64,000 nt of DNA from Oscillospiraceae bacterium (GCA_015068035.1 SVLI01000002.1:221924-285923), one strand, 5' to 3'; shown: positions 28,019 through 38,244, counted from the first letter of the stretch. The notes: generated by a model from the letters alone, not told the origin. A program made the numbers and translations.

Positions 28019-31000
28019 TTATTTCCCCGTCAGCGGAATCTCCACGCTCTCGCCCGTGAACAGGAAAACCAGCACGCAGCGCTTCACCGGTTTTTGCAGC
28101 AGCCGCGCCATCGCTTTGGCATAAACACGAAGCTGCAACGCGTATTCTTCGGCCCGCGCCTGCAGTGCCTGCGCCCAAACATGGTCTGTTTTGAAGTCCA
28201 AAACGGTCACGCCGTCATCTTCCACCACAATGCAGTCCACGATGCCCTGCAGCAGAATCTCCTCTCCCGCACCATCAGGGAAATAATCCTCCGCGGGCGC
28301 GAGCAGCGAAAATCGCTGTTCCCGCAAAACGGTTTTTCCGCCGCGCAGCAGCGCCCCCGTCTCCGAACGGAAAAAGCGCACGACCGCCGCGCGGTCTATC
28401 GCCCCGGCCTCCTCCGTGCGCAGGCGTCCCTCCGCGCAGAGGCGCTCAATTTCCGCCTCGAGGGCAAGCTCATTTTCACCCTGCTCCGGATCCATATATT
28501 GCAGCAGGCGGTGCGTGGCCGTGCCCTTTTCCGCACCGGTCAGCTTTCTGCTCTCGCCAAGCTCCGGTTCCCGGAAAACCTGTTCCCGCGCGGGAAGCAG
28601 GGAAGCGGCCTCCTCGTCCTCAATGCGCTCACGCGCGCGGCTTTTCAGCTCCGTCGCCGTAAGCTTGACCGGCAGCGTCTCTGCCGCGGCATAGGGATAG
28701 CGGTAATCCAGCATCGGTTTTGCGTCGAACGCCTCCGCGTCCGGGATGACTTCCTCGCGCAGCGGCGCGTCCGGAACCGGCGCATTCTCCCCATCCGCGA
28801 ATTCAATCATAACCGGGCTGTCCTCCGCCAAGAATGCGGAGAGCAGCCAGTCGGCGACCGACTGCGCCGTTTCCAGCACACAGGCATCGGGTGCGCCCCC
28901 GTGCGCCGCGCGGAGCTTTTCCAGGGTTTTGTCCGCATCGCGCACGCCGCAAGTGATAAACAGCCGCTCCTTCGCGCGCGTCATGGCGACGTAGAGCACG
29001 CGCATTTCCTCGCCGAGGCCCTCCAAAAGCAGCTTGCGCGAAACGGCAAGCTGGGCCAGCGTCGGATACTCCACACCACGCGAGATGTCCATGCGCCGGA
29101 AACCGAGGCCCAGCTGCGCGTGGATGCTCACCTCCGCGCGGGCATCCTGCTTGTTGAACTGCTTGGAGCAGCCGGACAGGAACACAACCGGAAATTCCAG
29201 TCCCTTGGATTTATGTATGCTCATCAGATGCACAGCGCCGCCCTGCGCGGGCGCGGCGGGCTCCATGCCCTGTTCGCGCAGCGTGTTCAGATGGTCCACA
29301 AAACCGGAAAGCGTCGCGCCGCCGCTTTCCTCAAATCGCTGCGCGAGCGCAAAGAGCCGCAGCAGATTTTCGCGCTTCGCCGCACCGCCCGGGAGCGCCG
29401 CCGCCAGCGCAAGCGCGCCCGTGCGGGCATAAACGCTCCACACAAAGGCGCCGAGCGGCAAGTCCGCAGCGTCCTGCCGCAGCGCGGCAAGGGTTTCCAG
29501 AAAACGCGCGCATTTTTCGTCCGTCTCCGCCCGCAGGCACAGCGCCGTATAGAAAGACGCCTTCGGCGCCGCAGCGCGCACAGCGGCCAGTTCGTCCGCC
29601 GTCATTCCAAACAGCGCGCTGCGCAGCACGGAGATCAGCGGCAGATCCTGCCGCGGGTTGTCCGCAAGCATGAACAGATGCAGCATGACCACCGACTCCG
29701 GCGCGGAGAAGAGATCCACACCCTGTTCGGCATGCACGGGGATGCCCTGCGCCTCCATCGCGCGGCGAAACGCGCCGCCGGAGCTGTTCGGCGAGCGCAA
29801 AAGCACGGCGATGTCGTCCCACCGCAGCCTCCGCACGCCGCTCTCCGCGGAGATGAGCGTGCCACCGTCGACGAGCTCGCGGATCTTCCTTGCAACGCAC
29901 TCTGCCTCGGCTTCCAGCTTATCCGGCTTGTCCGGCCTGTCCTCATCCGCCTCCGGCTCCACCACAAAGCACTCCACACTTCCTGCAGCCTCCGCCGGGA
30001 AGCTGCCGCCCGGAATGAGCCGCGCCTCCTCATCGTAATCGATCTCGCCCAGCGCTTTTGACATGATGCGCCCGAAAACGTGGTTGACCGCCTCCAAAAC
30101 CTCGGGGCGGGAACGGAAATTTTCCTGAAGAAGAATGCGTCTGCCGCCCTCATTGCGGCCAAACTGCTCATATTTGCGCATAAAGATCGTGGGGTCGGCC
30201 AGACGAAAACGGTAGATCGACTGCTTGACGTCACCCACCATAAAGAGGTTTTTGCCCTCTCTGGAAACCGCTGTGAAAATGGCATCCTGCACGGCGTTGA
30301 CGTCCTGATATTCGTCCACCATGATCTCCGTATAGCGCGCAGCAAGCTCCCGCGCAGCGGCGCTCGGCAGGCCGGTTTGCTCATCGAGCAGGAGTTTCAC
30401 CGCGTAATGCTCCAGATCGGAAAAATCCAGCAGGGAGAGCCGGCGCTTTTCTGCGGCATAGGCGCGGGAGAAATCCACCGTCAGGCGCAGCAGGGCGCGC
30501 GCTGCAGGCGCGGCTGCGCGCAGATCGCCCAGCACCTCCCCGCTCGCTGCGGAAATGCGCTCTGCCAGGTTCTCCATGGCCTTTTTGCACAGCTCACGCT
30601 GCGTTTTAACCGTTTTGACGAAGTCCGGATCCTGCGGATTTCGCAGCGCGCCGAGCCTCGGAAAAACGATGGGCAGGCACGCGCGCGCCTCATCCCAGCC
30701 CCGCTGCGCGGCGCGGGCGAAGGCATAAAGCGCCTGCACCGTGTCCGCAAGCGATCCGCCGTAGGCTTTCATCACATCGGGCTGCTCTGCGGCCTGACGG
30801 AGCAGCGTTTCCAGCCGCGCCGCCCAGGCGAGCGCCGATCCCCCCGCGTCCGTCAGCAGCCAGCTGCCCCATACGGTCTGCGCGGCGTCGCTGATCGCAT
30901 CCAGCTCCAGACGGCGCGCGCAGTCCTCCGCCCACTTTTCGGGATAGCTGTGGCCGGACATTTTTTTATAAAGCTCCAGCACGACGCTCTCGAGCTTACT

Positions 31001-31510
31001 GTCATCCCGCCCCGCGCCGACAGTGTCCGCAAGCGCGCGAAACTCCGCATCCTCCCCGATATGCGCATAGGCCTTTTCCAGCACCCGCGTAAGCACTCGC
31101 TGCTGTATGACCGCGCAGCGCGATTCCTCCGCAACGCGGAAATCCGGCGCGAGGCCGAGAAGCTGCGCCTTTTCGCGCAGTATACTTGTGCAGAAGGAAT
31201 GGATCGTGCCGATCTGCGCCCGCGCGCACAGGGCAACCTGCCGCCGCAAACGGCGGTCGGCAGGGTTTTCCGCGTACAGCTCGCCCAGCCGCCGCGAGAT
31301 GCGGTCCCGCAGCTCTGCCGCCGCTGCGCGGGTGAATGTGATGATGAGAAAAGAGTCCACATCCTTCGGCTCTTTTTCGTCCGTGACATAGGACATCAGC
31401 CGCTCCACAAGCACGCGCGTTTTGCCGCTGCCTGCGCCCGCGGAGACAAGAATCGCTTCGCCGCGCGTCTCGATCGCCGCGCGCTGACTTTCCGTAAGCT
31501 TCAGGCTCAT
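28019..31510 (-). CDS. addA: ATP-dependent helicase/nuclease subunit A
   Basis: 1163 residues: UvrD-type Walker A SAGAGSGKTRVLVERLM near the N-terminus, Walker B MVDEYQDVNAVQ, motif VHLMSIHKSKGLEFPVVFL, VAMTRAKERLFI, and a C-terminal RecB-like nuclease with LDFKTDHVW and YALQLRVYAKAM. With AddB it resects double-strand breaks until a Chi-type site is met. The ATG overlaps the addB stop by four bases. Full family length. Confidence 0.97.
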   Translation of the reverse strand: MSLKLTESQRAAIETRGEAILVSAGAGSGKTRVLVERLMSYVTDEKEPKDVDSFLIITFTRAAAAELRDRISRRLGELYAENPADRRLRRQVALCARAQIGTIHSFCTSILREKAQLLGLAPDFRVAEESRCAVIQQRVLTRVLEKAYAHIGEDAEFRALADTVGAGRDDSKLESVVLELYKKMSGHSYPEKWAEDCARRLELDAISDAAQTVWGSWLLTDAGGSALAWAARLETLLRQAAEQPDVMKAYGGSLADTVQALYAFARAAQRGWDEARACLPIVFPRLGALRNPQDPDFVKTVKTQRELCKKAMENLAERISAASGEVLGDLRAAAPAARALLRLTVDFSRAYAAEKRRLSLLDFSDLEHYAVKLLLDEQTGLPSAAARELAARYTEIMVDEYQDVNAVQDAIFTAVSREGKNLFMVGDVKQSIYRFRLADPTIFMRKYEQFGRNEGGRRILLQENFRSRPEVLEAVNHVFGRIMSKALGEIDYDEEARLIPGGSFPAEAAGSVECFVVEPEADEDRPDKPDKLEAEAECVARKIRELVDGGTLISAESGVRRLRWDDIAVLLRSPNSSGGAFRRAMEAQGIPVHAEQGVDLFSAPESVVMLHLFMLADNPRQDLPLISVLRSALFGMTADELAAVRAAAPKASFYTALCLRAETDEKCARFLETLAALRQDAADLPLGAFVWSVYARTGALALAAALPGGAAKRENLLRLFALAQRFEESGGATLSGFVDHLNTLREQGMEPAAPAQGGAVHLMSIHKSKGLEFPVVFLSGCSKQFNKQDARAEVSIHAQLGLGFRRMDISRGVEYPTLAQLAVSRKLLLEGLGEEMRVLYVAMTRAKERLFITCGVRDADKTLEKLRAAHGGAPDACVLETAQSVADWLLSAFLAEDSPVMIEFADGENAPVPDAPLREEVIPDAEAFDAKPMLDYRYPYAAAETLPVKLTATELKSRARERIEDEEAASLLPAREQVFREPELGESRKLTGAEKGTATHRLLQYMDPEQGENELALEAEIERLCAEGRLRTEEAGAIDRAAVVRFFRSETGALLRGGKTVLREQRFSLLAPAEDYFPDGAGEEILLQGIVDCIVVEDDGVTVLDFKTDHVWAQALQARAEEYALQLRVYAKAMARLLQKPVKRCVLVFLFTGESVEIPLTGK

Positions 31511-34500
31511 GCGTTTTCCTCCTCTCCGGCTGCGCTGAGGCTGGCCCAGACTTCCTCCGCTTTGCGCTTTGTCTGCCAGCGGCGGCGGTCCTTCGTCTCG
31601 TCAAAACGGCAGATCTCCCGATAATCGCACCACTGGCAGGCATTGTCCTGCACGCTGCGAAAGGCGGGGGACGCATCAATGTTGCCGCCGCGCAGCTCCT
31701 TTGCCAGCGCAAGCAGCGTCTTTTCAATATGGCCGGCGAGCTTGCCGAGCTGTTCCAGACTCGCGAGGCTCTCCCCCGCGGGCCGGCCGTCCTTGCCGAA
31801 CTTAACGGGGATGAACTGCGGGCAGTCGCCGTGCTCCATCGCCTCGATCACGGCAGGATCCTGCAAAAGCAATCCGCTGCGGCGAAGCTGCTTTGCCCGC
31901 TCTTTTATGATCTCCTCGTCCGAGATGTTCGATTTTGCCCGCACGAGCACGTCCCGCGCCGGCATATACAGCACGCCCGCGGGCACAATCTCCTGTCCGT
32001 AGCGGCGCGCGCCCGTCTTTTCCAGCGTGAAGAGATACAAAAGCATCTGCAAACCCATGCCGTACCAGACGTCGGAGAGGGAAAAGGACTTTTTCCCCGT
32101 CTTGTAGTCCACAACGCGCAGATAGAGCTTCCCGTCATGCAGCCAGCCGTCCACACGGTCGGCAACGCCCGTGACGGTCACGCTGTTTTCCCCGTCCGTC
32201 AACGTGTTGCCGAGCGCGGAGAGATTGAGCTCGAAGTCATAGGGCACAAAGTCACCCGCCGCGAGCTCGGCGAACATGTCCGCTGCCACCTGACGCACCA
32301 TATCCGTCAGGCGGCGGAAGAGGTAGACAAAGCGCGCGGACTTGTCGCGGAAATCGTGGAGCACGTCGCGGACATACTGCTCGATATACTTGCGCACCAG
32401 CGCGTCGCGCCGCCGGTCGTCAAGCTGCGCGATGCCCCCCGTCTCCATCGCCTCACGCGTCACGTGTTCCAGAACAAAATGCATGAATTTGCCCATCTCG
32501 GGCGGGTCAAACTCCGCGCGGGCGCGCTTTTTCGCCGCAAGGCCGTATTTGAGGAAATAGGCATAGCCGCACTGGGCATAGCTCTCCGCCCGTGTGGCGG
32601 AAAGGCTTCCCTTTTCGCCGTAGAGGGCGCGGACGCTCCCCTCGGAGAGGCTGCCGCGCGAGACCTCCGCCACATCGTCCAGCTCGCGCAGCCGCGCGCT
32701 GTATGCTTCGTTTTTCGCAAAATATGCCCTTGCGGCCGCGCTGCCTGCGCCGGACTTCTCCGCTGCAAGCTCCATCGCGGGCGCGGGCGCTGCGAGCATC
32801 ACCTGTTCACGCGAACAGCTGCGCGCTTCCTTGCCCGTCAGCCGCTCCAACCGCGTGAACACAATGCTCGGGCGCGTTTCCCCCTCGCCACCGGAAAGCG
32901 GATAGCTCATTGTGAGTGTTTCCGAGGGCAGCGTCAGGCAATTGTAAATCAATGTAAGTTCCCGATAAAGTCCGTCGCCGCGCGGTGAGGACAGGCCCAG
33001 TCCCTGCACAGCAAGCGCCTCGCGCTCCTCCGCCGTGAGCAGCAGCTCCGGCTTCTCCGGCGCGGGCAGACGATCGTCTGAAGCGCCGAGCACGATCAGA
33101 TGCTTCAGGTGACGGCGGCGCATGCGGTCCATCTCGCCCGCCGAGACCGTATCCTGCGCAGCGGGAATGGTGCCGATGTCGTACTGCGCGAGCATGGCAA
33201 GCAGCAGCTGTGAGAATTCCTCCCACTCCATCGGCATATCTCCGAGCACCGAGGCAAACTGCTCGACCGCCCCGATCAGCAGCTCCCAAAGCTGGGCATA
33301 TTCCGCGGCGAGCGTGCCGAGGCCGCGCCCGGAAAGCTTTTTTGCACGGTCGGAGAGGGTCTGCGCCAGATCCAGCTCCTTCAAAAAAGCGGCAAAAGCC
33401 TGTGCCTGCTCCCGGGCGGTCTGCGCCGCATCCGAGGCCAACTCATAGTTTTTCAGCGGCATGCAGAGCTTTCTGCGCAGCGCATCCAAGGCTGCAAGCG
33501 TCTGCGCGTCCTCCTCCGTCTCCCGCTCGTTGAAACCCGCCACCGAGAGTGTCCACGGCTCCGGCCTTGTCCAGATGCCGCCGCGCAAATCCCACTGCAG
33601 GGCATAGTTTTCCAGCCCGTCAAGCTCCGTGGTCTCCGCGCCACACAGGCCGGTTTTCAGCCAGGCGAGGACGGCTTTCCCGTCCCAGCCGCCGGAGAGC
33701 ACCTCGAAAGCGCCGGCCAGCATCAGCGGCAGGGGCTTTTCCGTCACGGCGCTGCGCCGCCCGATATAGAGCGGCACACCGTAATAGGCAAACACGCTCT
33801 CCAGCATCCGGGCATAGCCCGAAAAGCCGCGCACCGCCACGGCAATATCCCGCCAGCGGCATGCGCGCGTGCGCACAAGCTCCAGACAGGTCGCCGCCGC
33901 CAGCGCACATTCCGCCATCTCGTCGGGCGCTGTAAACAGGCGCACCGCATCCGAGGCATCGTCACAGTGCTCCGGCGTATAGGTGAACAAATGCTGCTCC
34001 AAAAAGCTCAGGGCGCTCGCATCCTGCCCGGGCTTCGGCTGCATCTGCTCCACCTGCACGGGCAGTCCCCGCTCCTTTGCCATGGCGATCAGATGCAGCG
34101 CCGTTTTGCGCGGCGCGTCAAAGACCTCCGAGCCGTCCGAGAGACTGTCACAGGTCAGGCAGACCGTAACCGGCACATTTTTATCCATCAGCGCGGCAAT
34201 CACGGAAATCTCCTGCGCGGTGAAGTCCGTAAAGCCGTCTACGTAAATATGTCCCCTTGTTCCCACCGTGCTGCGCGGCAAATCCTGTGCCAAAAGCGTC
34301 AGGCGGTCGGCGGGGTCTGCGCCGCCCTGCGCGGTCACCGCGTCATAGGCCGCGAGGATGAGCGCAAAATCGCGCAGCTTTTCGCCGAGCGCGCCGCCCT
34401 CCTTCTCCGCCGCCGCTTCCAGCGCCGCGGCGCTGATCTCCGCGCTTTTGAGTTCCGAGAGCAGGTCAATCAGCGCCGTGAGATTTTCCGGCCGTCGCTG

Positions 34501-34833
34501 CGCCGTGCCGTAAACCTTCAGCCGCCCCTCCAGCGCGCGGAGCGCGACCTTCATGGCCAGAAGCCGCCCGCCCTTGTCAAGCAGCACGCGGCGGCAGGAC
34601 AGCTCCTCCTCCACAAGCGCGGCCAGCCGCGTAAAGCTGAGTACCTCGCCGTAAAGACTCAGTCTGTCCCCGCAGACGCGGCAGAGCTCCTTTTCCGCCT
34701 CGTGGCTGTATTGCTCCGGGATCAGCAGAAGCTGTCCCGGTGCCGAGTGCGCAACCGCGTCGGCAATCTGACGCATGATGCGCGTTGTTTTTCCGCTGCC
34801 CGCGCGGCCCGTGATTATGGTCAGCCCGGCCAT
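31507..34833 (-). CDS. addB: ATP-dependent helicase/nuclease subunit B
   Basis: 1108 residues: N-terminal Walker A TGRAGSGKTTRIM, an inactivated-helicase-like middle region containing LIVLGASDDRLPAPEKPELL, and a C-terminal nuclease (VVDYKTGKKSFS) enclosed by an iron-sulfur cysteine set (a Cys in YAQCGYAYF plus CQWCDYREIC). It partners AddA in break repair. AGGAGGG lies seven bases before the ATG. Confidence 0.96.
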   Translation of the reverse strand: MAGLTIITGRAGSGKTTRIMRQIADAVAHSAPGQLLLIPEQYSHEAEKELCRVCGDRLSLYGEVLSFTRLAALVEEELSCRRVLLDKGGRLLAMKVALRALEGRLKVYGTAQRRPENLTALIDLLSELKSAEISAAALEAAAEKEGGALGEKLRDFALILAAYDAVTAQGGADPADRLTLLAQDLPRSTVGTRGHIYVDGFTDFTAQEISVIAALMDKNVPVTVCLTCDSLSDGSEVFDAPRKTALHLIAMAKERGLPVQVEQMQPKPGQDASALSFLEQHLFTYTPEHCDDASDAVRLFTAPDEMAECALAAATCLELVRTRACRWRDIAVAVRGFSGYARMLESVFAYYGVPLYIGRRSAVTEKPLPLMLAGAFEVLSGGWDGKAVLAWLKTGLCGAETTELDGLENYALQWDLRGGIWTRPEPWTLSVAGFNERETEEDAQTLAALDALRRKLCMPLKNYELASDAAQTAREQAQAFAAFLKELDLAQTLSDRAKKLSGRGLGTLAAEYAQLWELLIGAVEQFASVLGDMPMEWEEFSQLLLAMLAQYDIGTIPAAQDTVSAGEMDRMRRRHLKHLIVLGASDDRLPAPEKPELLLTAEEREALAVQGLGLSSPRGDGLYRELTLIYNCLTLPSETLTMSYPLSGGEGETRPSIVFTRLERLTGKEARSCSREQVMLAAPAPAMELAAEKSGAGSAAARAYFAKNEAYSARLRELDDVAEVSRGSLSEGSVRALYGEKGSLSATRAESYAQCGYAYFLKYGLAAKKRARAEFDPPEMGKFMHFVLEHVTREAMETGGIAQLDDRRRDALVRKYIEQYVRDVLHDFRDKSARFVYLFRRLTDMVRQVAADMFAELAAGDFVPYDFELNLSALGNTLTDGENSVTVTGVADRVDGWLHDGKLYLRVVDYKTGKKSFSLSDVWYGMGLQMLLYLFTLEKTGARRYGQEIVPAGVLYMPARDVLVRAKSNISDEEIIKERAKQLRRSGLLLQDPAVIEAMEHGDCPQFIPVKFGKDGRPAGESLASLEQLGKLAGHIEKTLLALAKELRGGNIDASPAFRSVQDNACQWCDYREICRFDETKDRRRWQTKRKAEEVWASLSAAGEEENA

Positions 34834-34929
34834 CGCTCCGCCCTCCTTTTCTTTCGCTTTCTTCGTTTGCGCTACTTATTTCCCTCTGCGTATTTCTTCC
34901 GTTTCCCTGTTTCTCTGCGCGATCTGCCG

Positions 34930-36096
34930 TCAAACGTAGGCTCTTTCCACCGTAATGACGGCATAGCAGTTTTCCAGCTTCTCCTCCACAAGCGCACAGA
35001 GCGCAGAGCGCGCCTGTTCGGGCGTGAGTGTCGCGCCGAAGGGCAAAACGAGGTCAAAGATCAGATTTGTGTGGCTCGGCCCTTCCACGATGCGGAAATC
35101 GTGGATGGTGACACCCTCGCCCAGAGCGCTTGCAAGCGCGGAAACCCGCTCACGCAGGCGGGTAACATTCTCGTCGTTCACGGCAATGGGATCCATGTGG
35201 ATCACGGCATCGCAGTCCAGACATGCGCCGAGCTCCCGCTCGATGTTATCAATCACGTCGTGCATTTCCAGAATGTCTCCGTCCGCGGGCACCTCTGCGT
35301 GCAGGGAGATCATGCGGCGGCCCGGGCCGTAGTCGTGCACAAGCAGATCGTGCACGCCGCTGACATGCTCATGGGAGAGCACCAGCTCTTCAATCTCCGC
35401 GATGAATTCCGCCTTGGGCGGTTCGCCGAGCAGCGGGCTGATCGTGTCCTTAACGGAGCTCAATCCGGCATAGACGATGACCAGCGCCACGAGCAGACCG
35501 GCCCAGCCGTCAATCTGCAAGCCCGTGAAGCGTCCCACGAGGGCGCACACAAGCACCACGGCCGTGGATACGGAATCGGAAATGCTGTCCTTCGCCGTGG
35601 CGCGCATAGCCGCGGAGGAGATTTTTTTCGCGATGCTGCGGTTGTAGAAAAACATATAAAACTTCACAAGAATGGATACAACCAGGATCAGCAGCGGCAG
35701 CCAGCCGGCTTCAACCGGCGCGGGATGCAGGATTTTTTCAACCGAGCTCTTGCCCAGCTCAAAGCCCATGAGCAGAATCAGGAAGGACACGGCAAGCCCT
35801 GCCACATATTCAATGCGACCGTGGCCGAAAGGATGGTCCTTATCCGGCTTTTTCCCCGCAAGGCGAAAGCCGATGAGCGTGATGATGCTGCTGCCGGCGT
35901 CGGACAGGTTGTTAAACGCATCCGCCGTGATGGCGATGGAGCCGGAGATCACACCCGCTATGTATTTCAAGGCAAAAAGCAGCAGATTGAGCCCGATTCC
36001 GACCACGCTGCAAAGAACACCGTACGCGCTGCGCACCTTGCTGTCCCCATAGGATTTCCGGTCGCGGATGAAAAGCGCCGCCAATAAGCGAATCAT
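34930..36096 (-). CDS. Cation diffusion facilitator (CDF) family transporter
   Basis: 388 residues: about six transmembrane helices with the metal site ADAFNNLSD in helix 2 and a second site DSISDSVS in helix 5, DHPFGHGRIEY in the loop after helix 2, and a cytoplasmic ferredoxin-like C-terminal domain (about 210 onward) with HDLLVHDYGPGR and HMDP. CDF proteins export Zn, Mn, Fe or Co in exchange for protons; the NxxxD plus DxxxD pattern does not settle which. The C-terminus is about 90 residues longer than in minimal members, suggesting a second cytoplasmic domain. Confidence 0.93.
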   Translation of the reverse strand: MIRLLAALFIRDRKSYGDSKVRSAYGVLCSVVGIGLNLLLFALKYIAGVISGSIAITADAFNNLSDAGSSIITLIGFRLAGKKPDKDHPFGHGRIEYVAGLAVSFLILLMGFELGKSSVEKILHPAPVEAGWLPLLILVVSILVKFYMFFYNRSIAKKISSAAMRATAKDSISDSVSTAVVLVCALVGRFTGLQIDGWAGLLVALVIVYAGLSSVKDTISPLLGEPPKAEFIAEIEELVLSHEHVSGVHDLLVHDYGPGRRMISLHAEVPADGDILEMHDVIDNIERELGACLDCDAVIHMDPIAVNDENVTRLRERVSALASALGEGVTIHDFRIVEGPSHTNLIFDLVLPFGATLTPEQARSALCALVEEKLENCYAVITVERAYV

Positions 36097-36137
36097 ACTC
36101 TGTACCTCTCAAAAAGCATTGTTGTTGTTAAAATATA

Positions 36138-36166
36138 ATTATACCACTTCCCGATGCATCCCGCAA
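36138..36166 (-). promoter_or_regulatory. Promoter of the CDF transporter gene
   Basis: Minus-strand TTGCGG (36161-36166), 17 bp, TATAAT (36138-36143) with TGG before it (extended -10), 42 nt upstream of the ATG. Confidence 0.7.
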
Positions 36167-36236
36167 GACGGCGCAAGCGGAGTCCCGGTTAACTTAACGT
36201 GTTGGTGGCCGCCGATTCGGCGTTCCCGGCAAAACG

Positions 36237-36265
36237 TTGACCCGATCAGAAAGACATGATAGAAT
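36237..36265 (+). promoter_or_regulatory. Promoter of the small zinc-ribbon membrane protein
   Basis: TTGACC (36237-36242), 17 bp, TAGAAT (36260-36265), 45 nt upstream of the start. Confidence 0.72.
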
Positions 36266-36309
36266 GAAATATAAGGCAACCAAGAATTTGACGGGAGGAG
36301 GTATTCCGC

Positions 36310-36552
36310 ATGAAAAAGCTCACGCCGAAAAACATTCATCTTCTGTGTTGGATTATTTTGGCCGTCGGCACCGTTCTGGCCTTGTTCGGACTGGCCATTG
36401 AGAACACCGCGCTTATGGTCATTGGCGTCGTGATTCTGCTTGCCTCTGTTGTTTTCCGCTACATATTTTACAGATGTCCCCACTGCGGAAGATATCTTGA
36501 CAGAAGCACGGGGCAGTATTGTCCATACTGTGGGAGAAATGTGAATAAATAA
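36310..36552 (+). CDS. Small two-TM membrane protein with C-terminal zinc ribbon
   Basis: 80 residues: two hydrophobic segments (about 9-30 and 34-53) and a C-terminal CPHCGRYLDRSTGQYCPYCG, a short zinc ribbon on the cytoplasmic side. AGGAGG precedes the ATG. Similar small proteins are common in gut Clostridia, but no function is known to me. It has its own promoter and terminator. Confidence 0.82.
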   Translation: MKKLTPKNIHLLCWIILAVGTVLALFGLAIENTALMVIGVVILLASVVFRYIFYRCPHCGRYLDRSTGQYCPYCGRNVNK

Positions 36553-36599
36553 TACCTTTTCGCGGTCGGCGAAATGCATTTTCCCGAACCGGCATCACG

Positions 36600-36631
36600 G
36601 CTCTGCCCCTTGGGCAGGGCTGTTTCTCTTT
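36600..36631 (+). terminator. Terminator after the zinc-ribbon membrane protein
   Basis: GCTCTGCCC / GGGCAGGGC stem (one G-T pair), CTT loop, followed by TGTTTCTCTTT. Confidence 0.75.
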
Positions 36632-36698
36632 GCCGCAGCCCGTCACAACCCAATTCGGGCCGTGACAACCCTCCGGTTGTCTCCGTGTAAAAATAAAA

Positions 36699-36731
36699 AC
36701 GTTTCCCATTTGCGCGGGAAACGTGTATACT
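36699..36731 (+). promoter_or_regulatory. Inverted repeat and -10 box upstream of the MATE gene
   Basis: ACGTTTCCC (36699-36707) and GGGAAACGT (36716-36724) form a perfect 9-bp dyad with an 8-bp spacer, ending one base before TATACT (36726-36731). No good -35 is seen, so activation or repression by a dyad-binding regulator is plausible. Confidence 0.5.
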
Positions 36732-36776
36732 CAAAAGCGTCGAATTCGGCCACATCTTGCGGAAGGAGCGGAAACT

Positions 36777-38123
36777 ATGCTCAGCGACCTCACCGTCGGG
36801 AAACCGATCAAGGTCATCTCCACCTTTTCTCTGCCGCTGCTGCTGTCCACTGCGCTGCAGCAACTCTACAACATTGCCGACAGCGTGATCATCGGGCGCT
36901 TCACCGGCTCTCCCGGCCTGGCCGCCATCGGTGCTGCCTATCCCATCACGCTCTTTTTCGTGGCCGCCGCCACCGGCGGCGCGATGGGCTGCTCTGTGAC
37001 GATCTCCCAGCTTTTCGGCGCAAAGAAATTCCGGGAGCTCAAGAGCGCCGTGTTCACCGCGCTCATCACGCTTTTCTCCATCGGCGTCGTGCTCGGGCTG
37101 CTCGGCATCGGGCTGAGTCGGCCGCTGATGCGGCTGCTGCACGCGCCGGAAGCCCACGGTGTGTTTGAAAACGCCTCGGCCTATCTGGCCATCTACTCCG
37201 TCGGCGTGATCCCCATGTTCGTTTACAACGCCGCAACCGCCATCTACACCGGCCTCGGCGATTCCCGCCGACCGCTGTATTTTCTGATTCTGTCTTCGGT
37301 GCTGAATGTGATTCTGGACATTATCGCGGTCGGCCCGCTGCAGCTCGGCGTCCGCGGCGCCGCCTGGGCGACAACGATCTCGCAGGCCGTGGCGGCCATC
37401 CTGTCCGCTGCGTTCATCAGCAAAAAAATCATCTCTATCCGCACGGAGGAAAAGGCAAAGGTCTTTGACCGCGCGATTTTGAAGGACATGAGCGCGATCA
37501 TGGTGCCCAGCATTTTCCAGCAGAGCTGCGTTGCGCTCGCGCACACCATATTGCAGCGGCTCATCAACAGCTTTGACACCTATGTCGTCGCGGGCTACGA
37601 GGCCGCATCGAAGCTCTATAACTTCGTCTATATGTGCCTGAACACGCTGGGCACGGCGCTGAGCAGCTTTGTGGCGCAATGCCGCGGCGCGGGGAAGAAA
37701 AAGCGTATTCTGGAGGGCTTCAAGGTCTCCACCATACTCTGCTTCGCCTGCATGCTCGTCGCCGTTGCGATTTTGCAGATTTTCCCGCGGCAGCTTATGG
37801 GTCTGTTCGTGGACGCCGGAACCGAGCAGCGCGTCATCGAGGTGGGCATGAACTATCTGCGCATCATCTCGCCGGTGTATCTGCCCATCTGCTTCATCAT
37901 CACGATCGGCGGCTTCCTGCGCGGCATGGGCCACACGATGACCTTCTTCCTGGAAACGGCAAGCGAATTCACCGTGCGCGTTGTGATGTGCTATGTGCTC
38001 GCCGCCGCGATGGGCAGCTATCTCGGCGTTCTGTGGGCCTGGTATTTTGGCTCATCCATCGGCTTCCTTATCTGCGTGTTCCTGTTCTTCCGTGTGAAAA
38101 AACGGGAGCTTGCAGACGCATAA
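36777..38123 (+). CDS. MATE family efflux transporter
   Basis: 448 residues with about twelve transmembrane segments in two homologous halves. The N-terminal half shows ISTFSLPLLLSTALQQLYNIAD and GSPGLAAIGAAYPI, typical of DinF/NorM-like MATE exporters using Na+ or H+ to expel drugs. The start at 36777 has GGAAGGAG upstream. A terminator follows. The substrate is unknown. Confidence 0.94.
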   Translation: MLSDLTVGKPIKVISTFSLPLLLSTALQQLYNIADSVIIGRFTGSPGLAAIGAAYPITLFFVAAATGGAMGCSVTISQLFGAKKFRELKSAVFTALITLFSIGVVLGLLGIGLSRPLMRLLHAPEAHGVFENASAYLAIYSVGVIPMFVYNAATAIYTGLGDSRRPLYFLILSSVLNVILDIIAVGPLQLGVRGAAWATTISQAVAAILSAAFISKKIISIRTEEKAKVFDRAILKDMSAIMVPSIFQQSCVALAHTILQRLINSFDTYVVAGYEAASKLYNFVYMCLNTLGTALSSFVAQCRGAGKKKRILEGFKVSTILCFACMLVAVAILQIFPRQLMGLFVDAGTEQRVIEVGMNYLRIISPVYLPICFIITIGGFLRGMGHTMTFFLETASEFTVRVVMCYVLAAAMGSYLGVLWAWYFGSSIGFLICVFLFFRVKKRELADA

Positions 38124-38148
38124 TCATCAGCATATCAACAATAATACA

Positions 38149-38178
38149 GGGGCGAGCCTGGCGGCTCGCCCCTTTTCT
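38149..38178 (+). terminator. Terminator after the MATE gene
   Basis: Perfect GGGGCGAGC / GCTCGCCCC stem, loop CTGGCG, then TTTTCT. Confidence 0.92.
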
Positions 38179-38244
38179 CTGTCCGGAAACCGGCCCCCGA
38201 CCGCCCATCCGCATTCCGACAGAAACGGAAATCCGATTTTCCCG

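Noticed and set aside
28094..30061. Plus-strand 655-codon frame over addA
   Set aside because: Shadow of the addA frame; Arg/Gln/His-rich with no family resemblance.
33967..36087. Plus-strand 706-codon frame spanning addB and the CDF gene
   Set aside because: Crosses two recognised minus-strand genes and their intergenic gap; no domain recognised.
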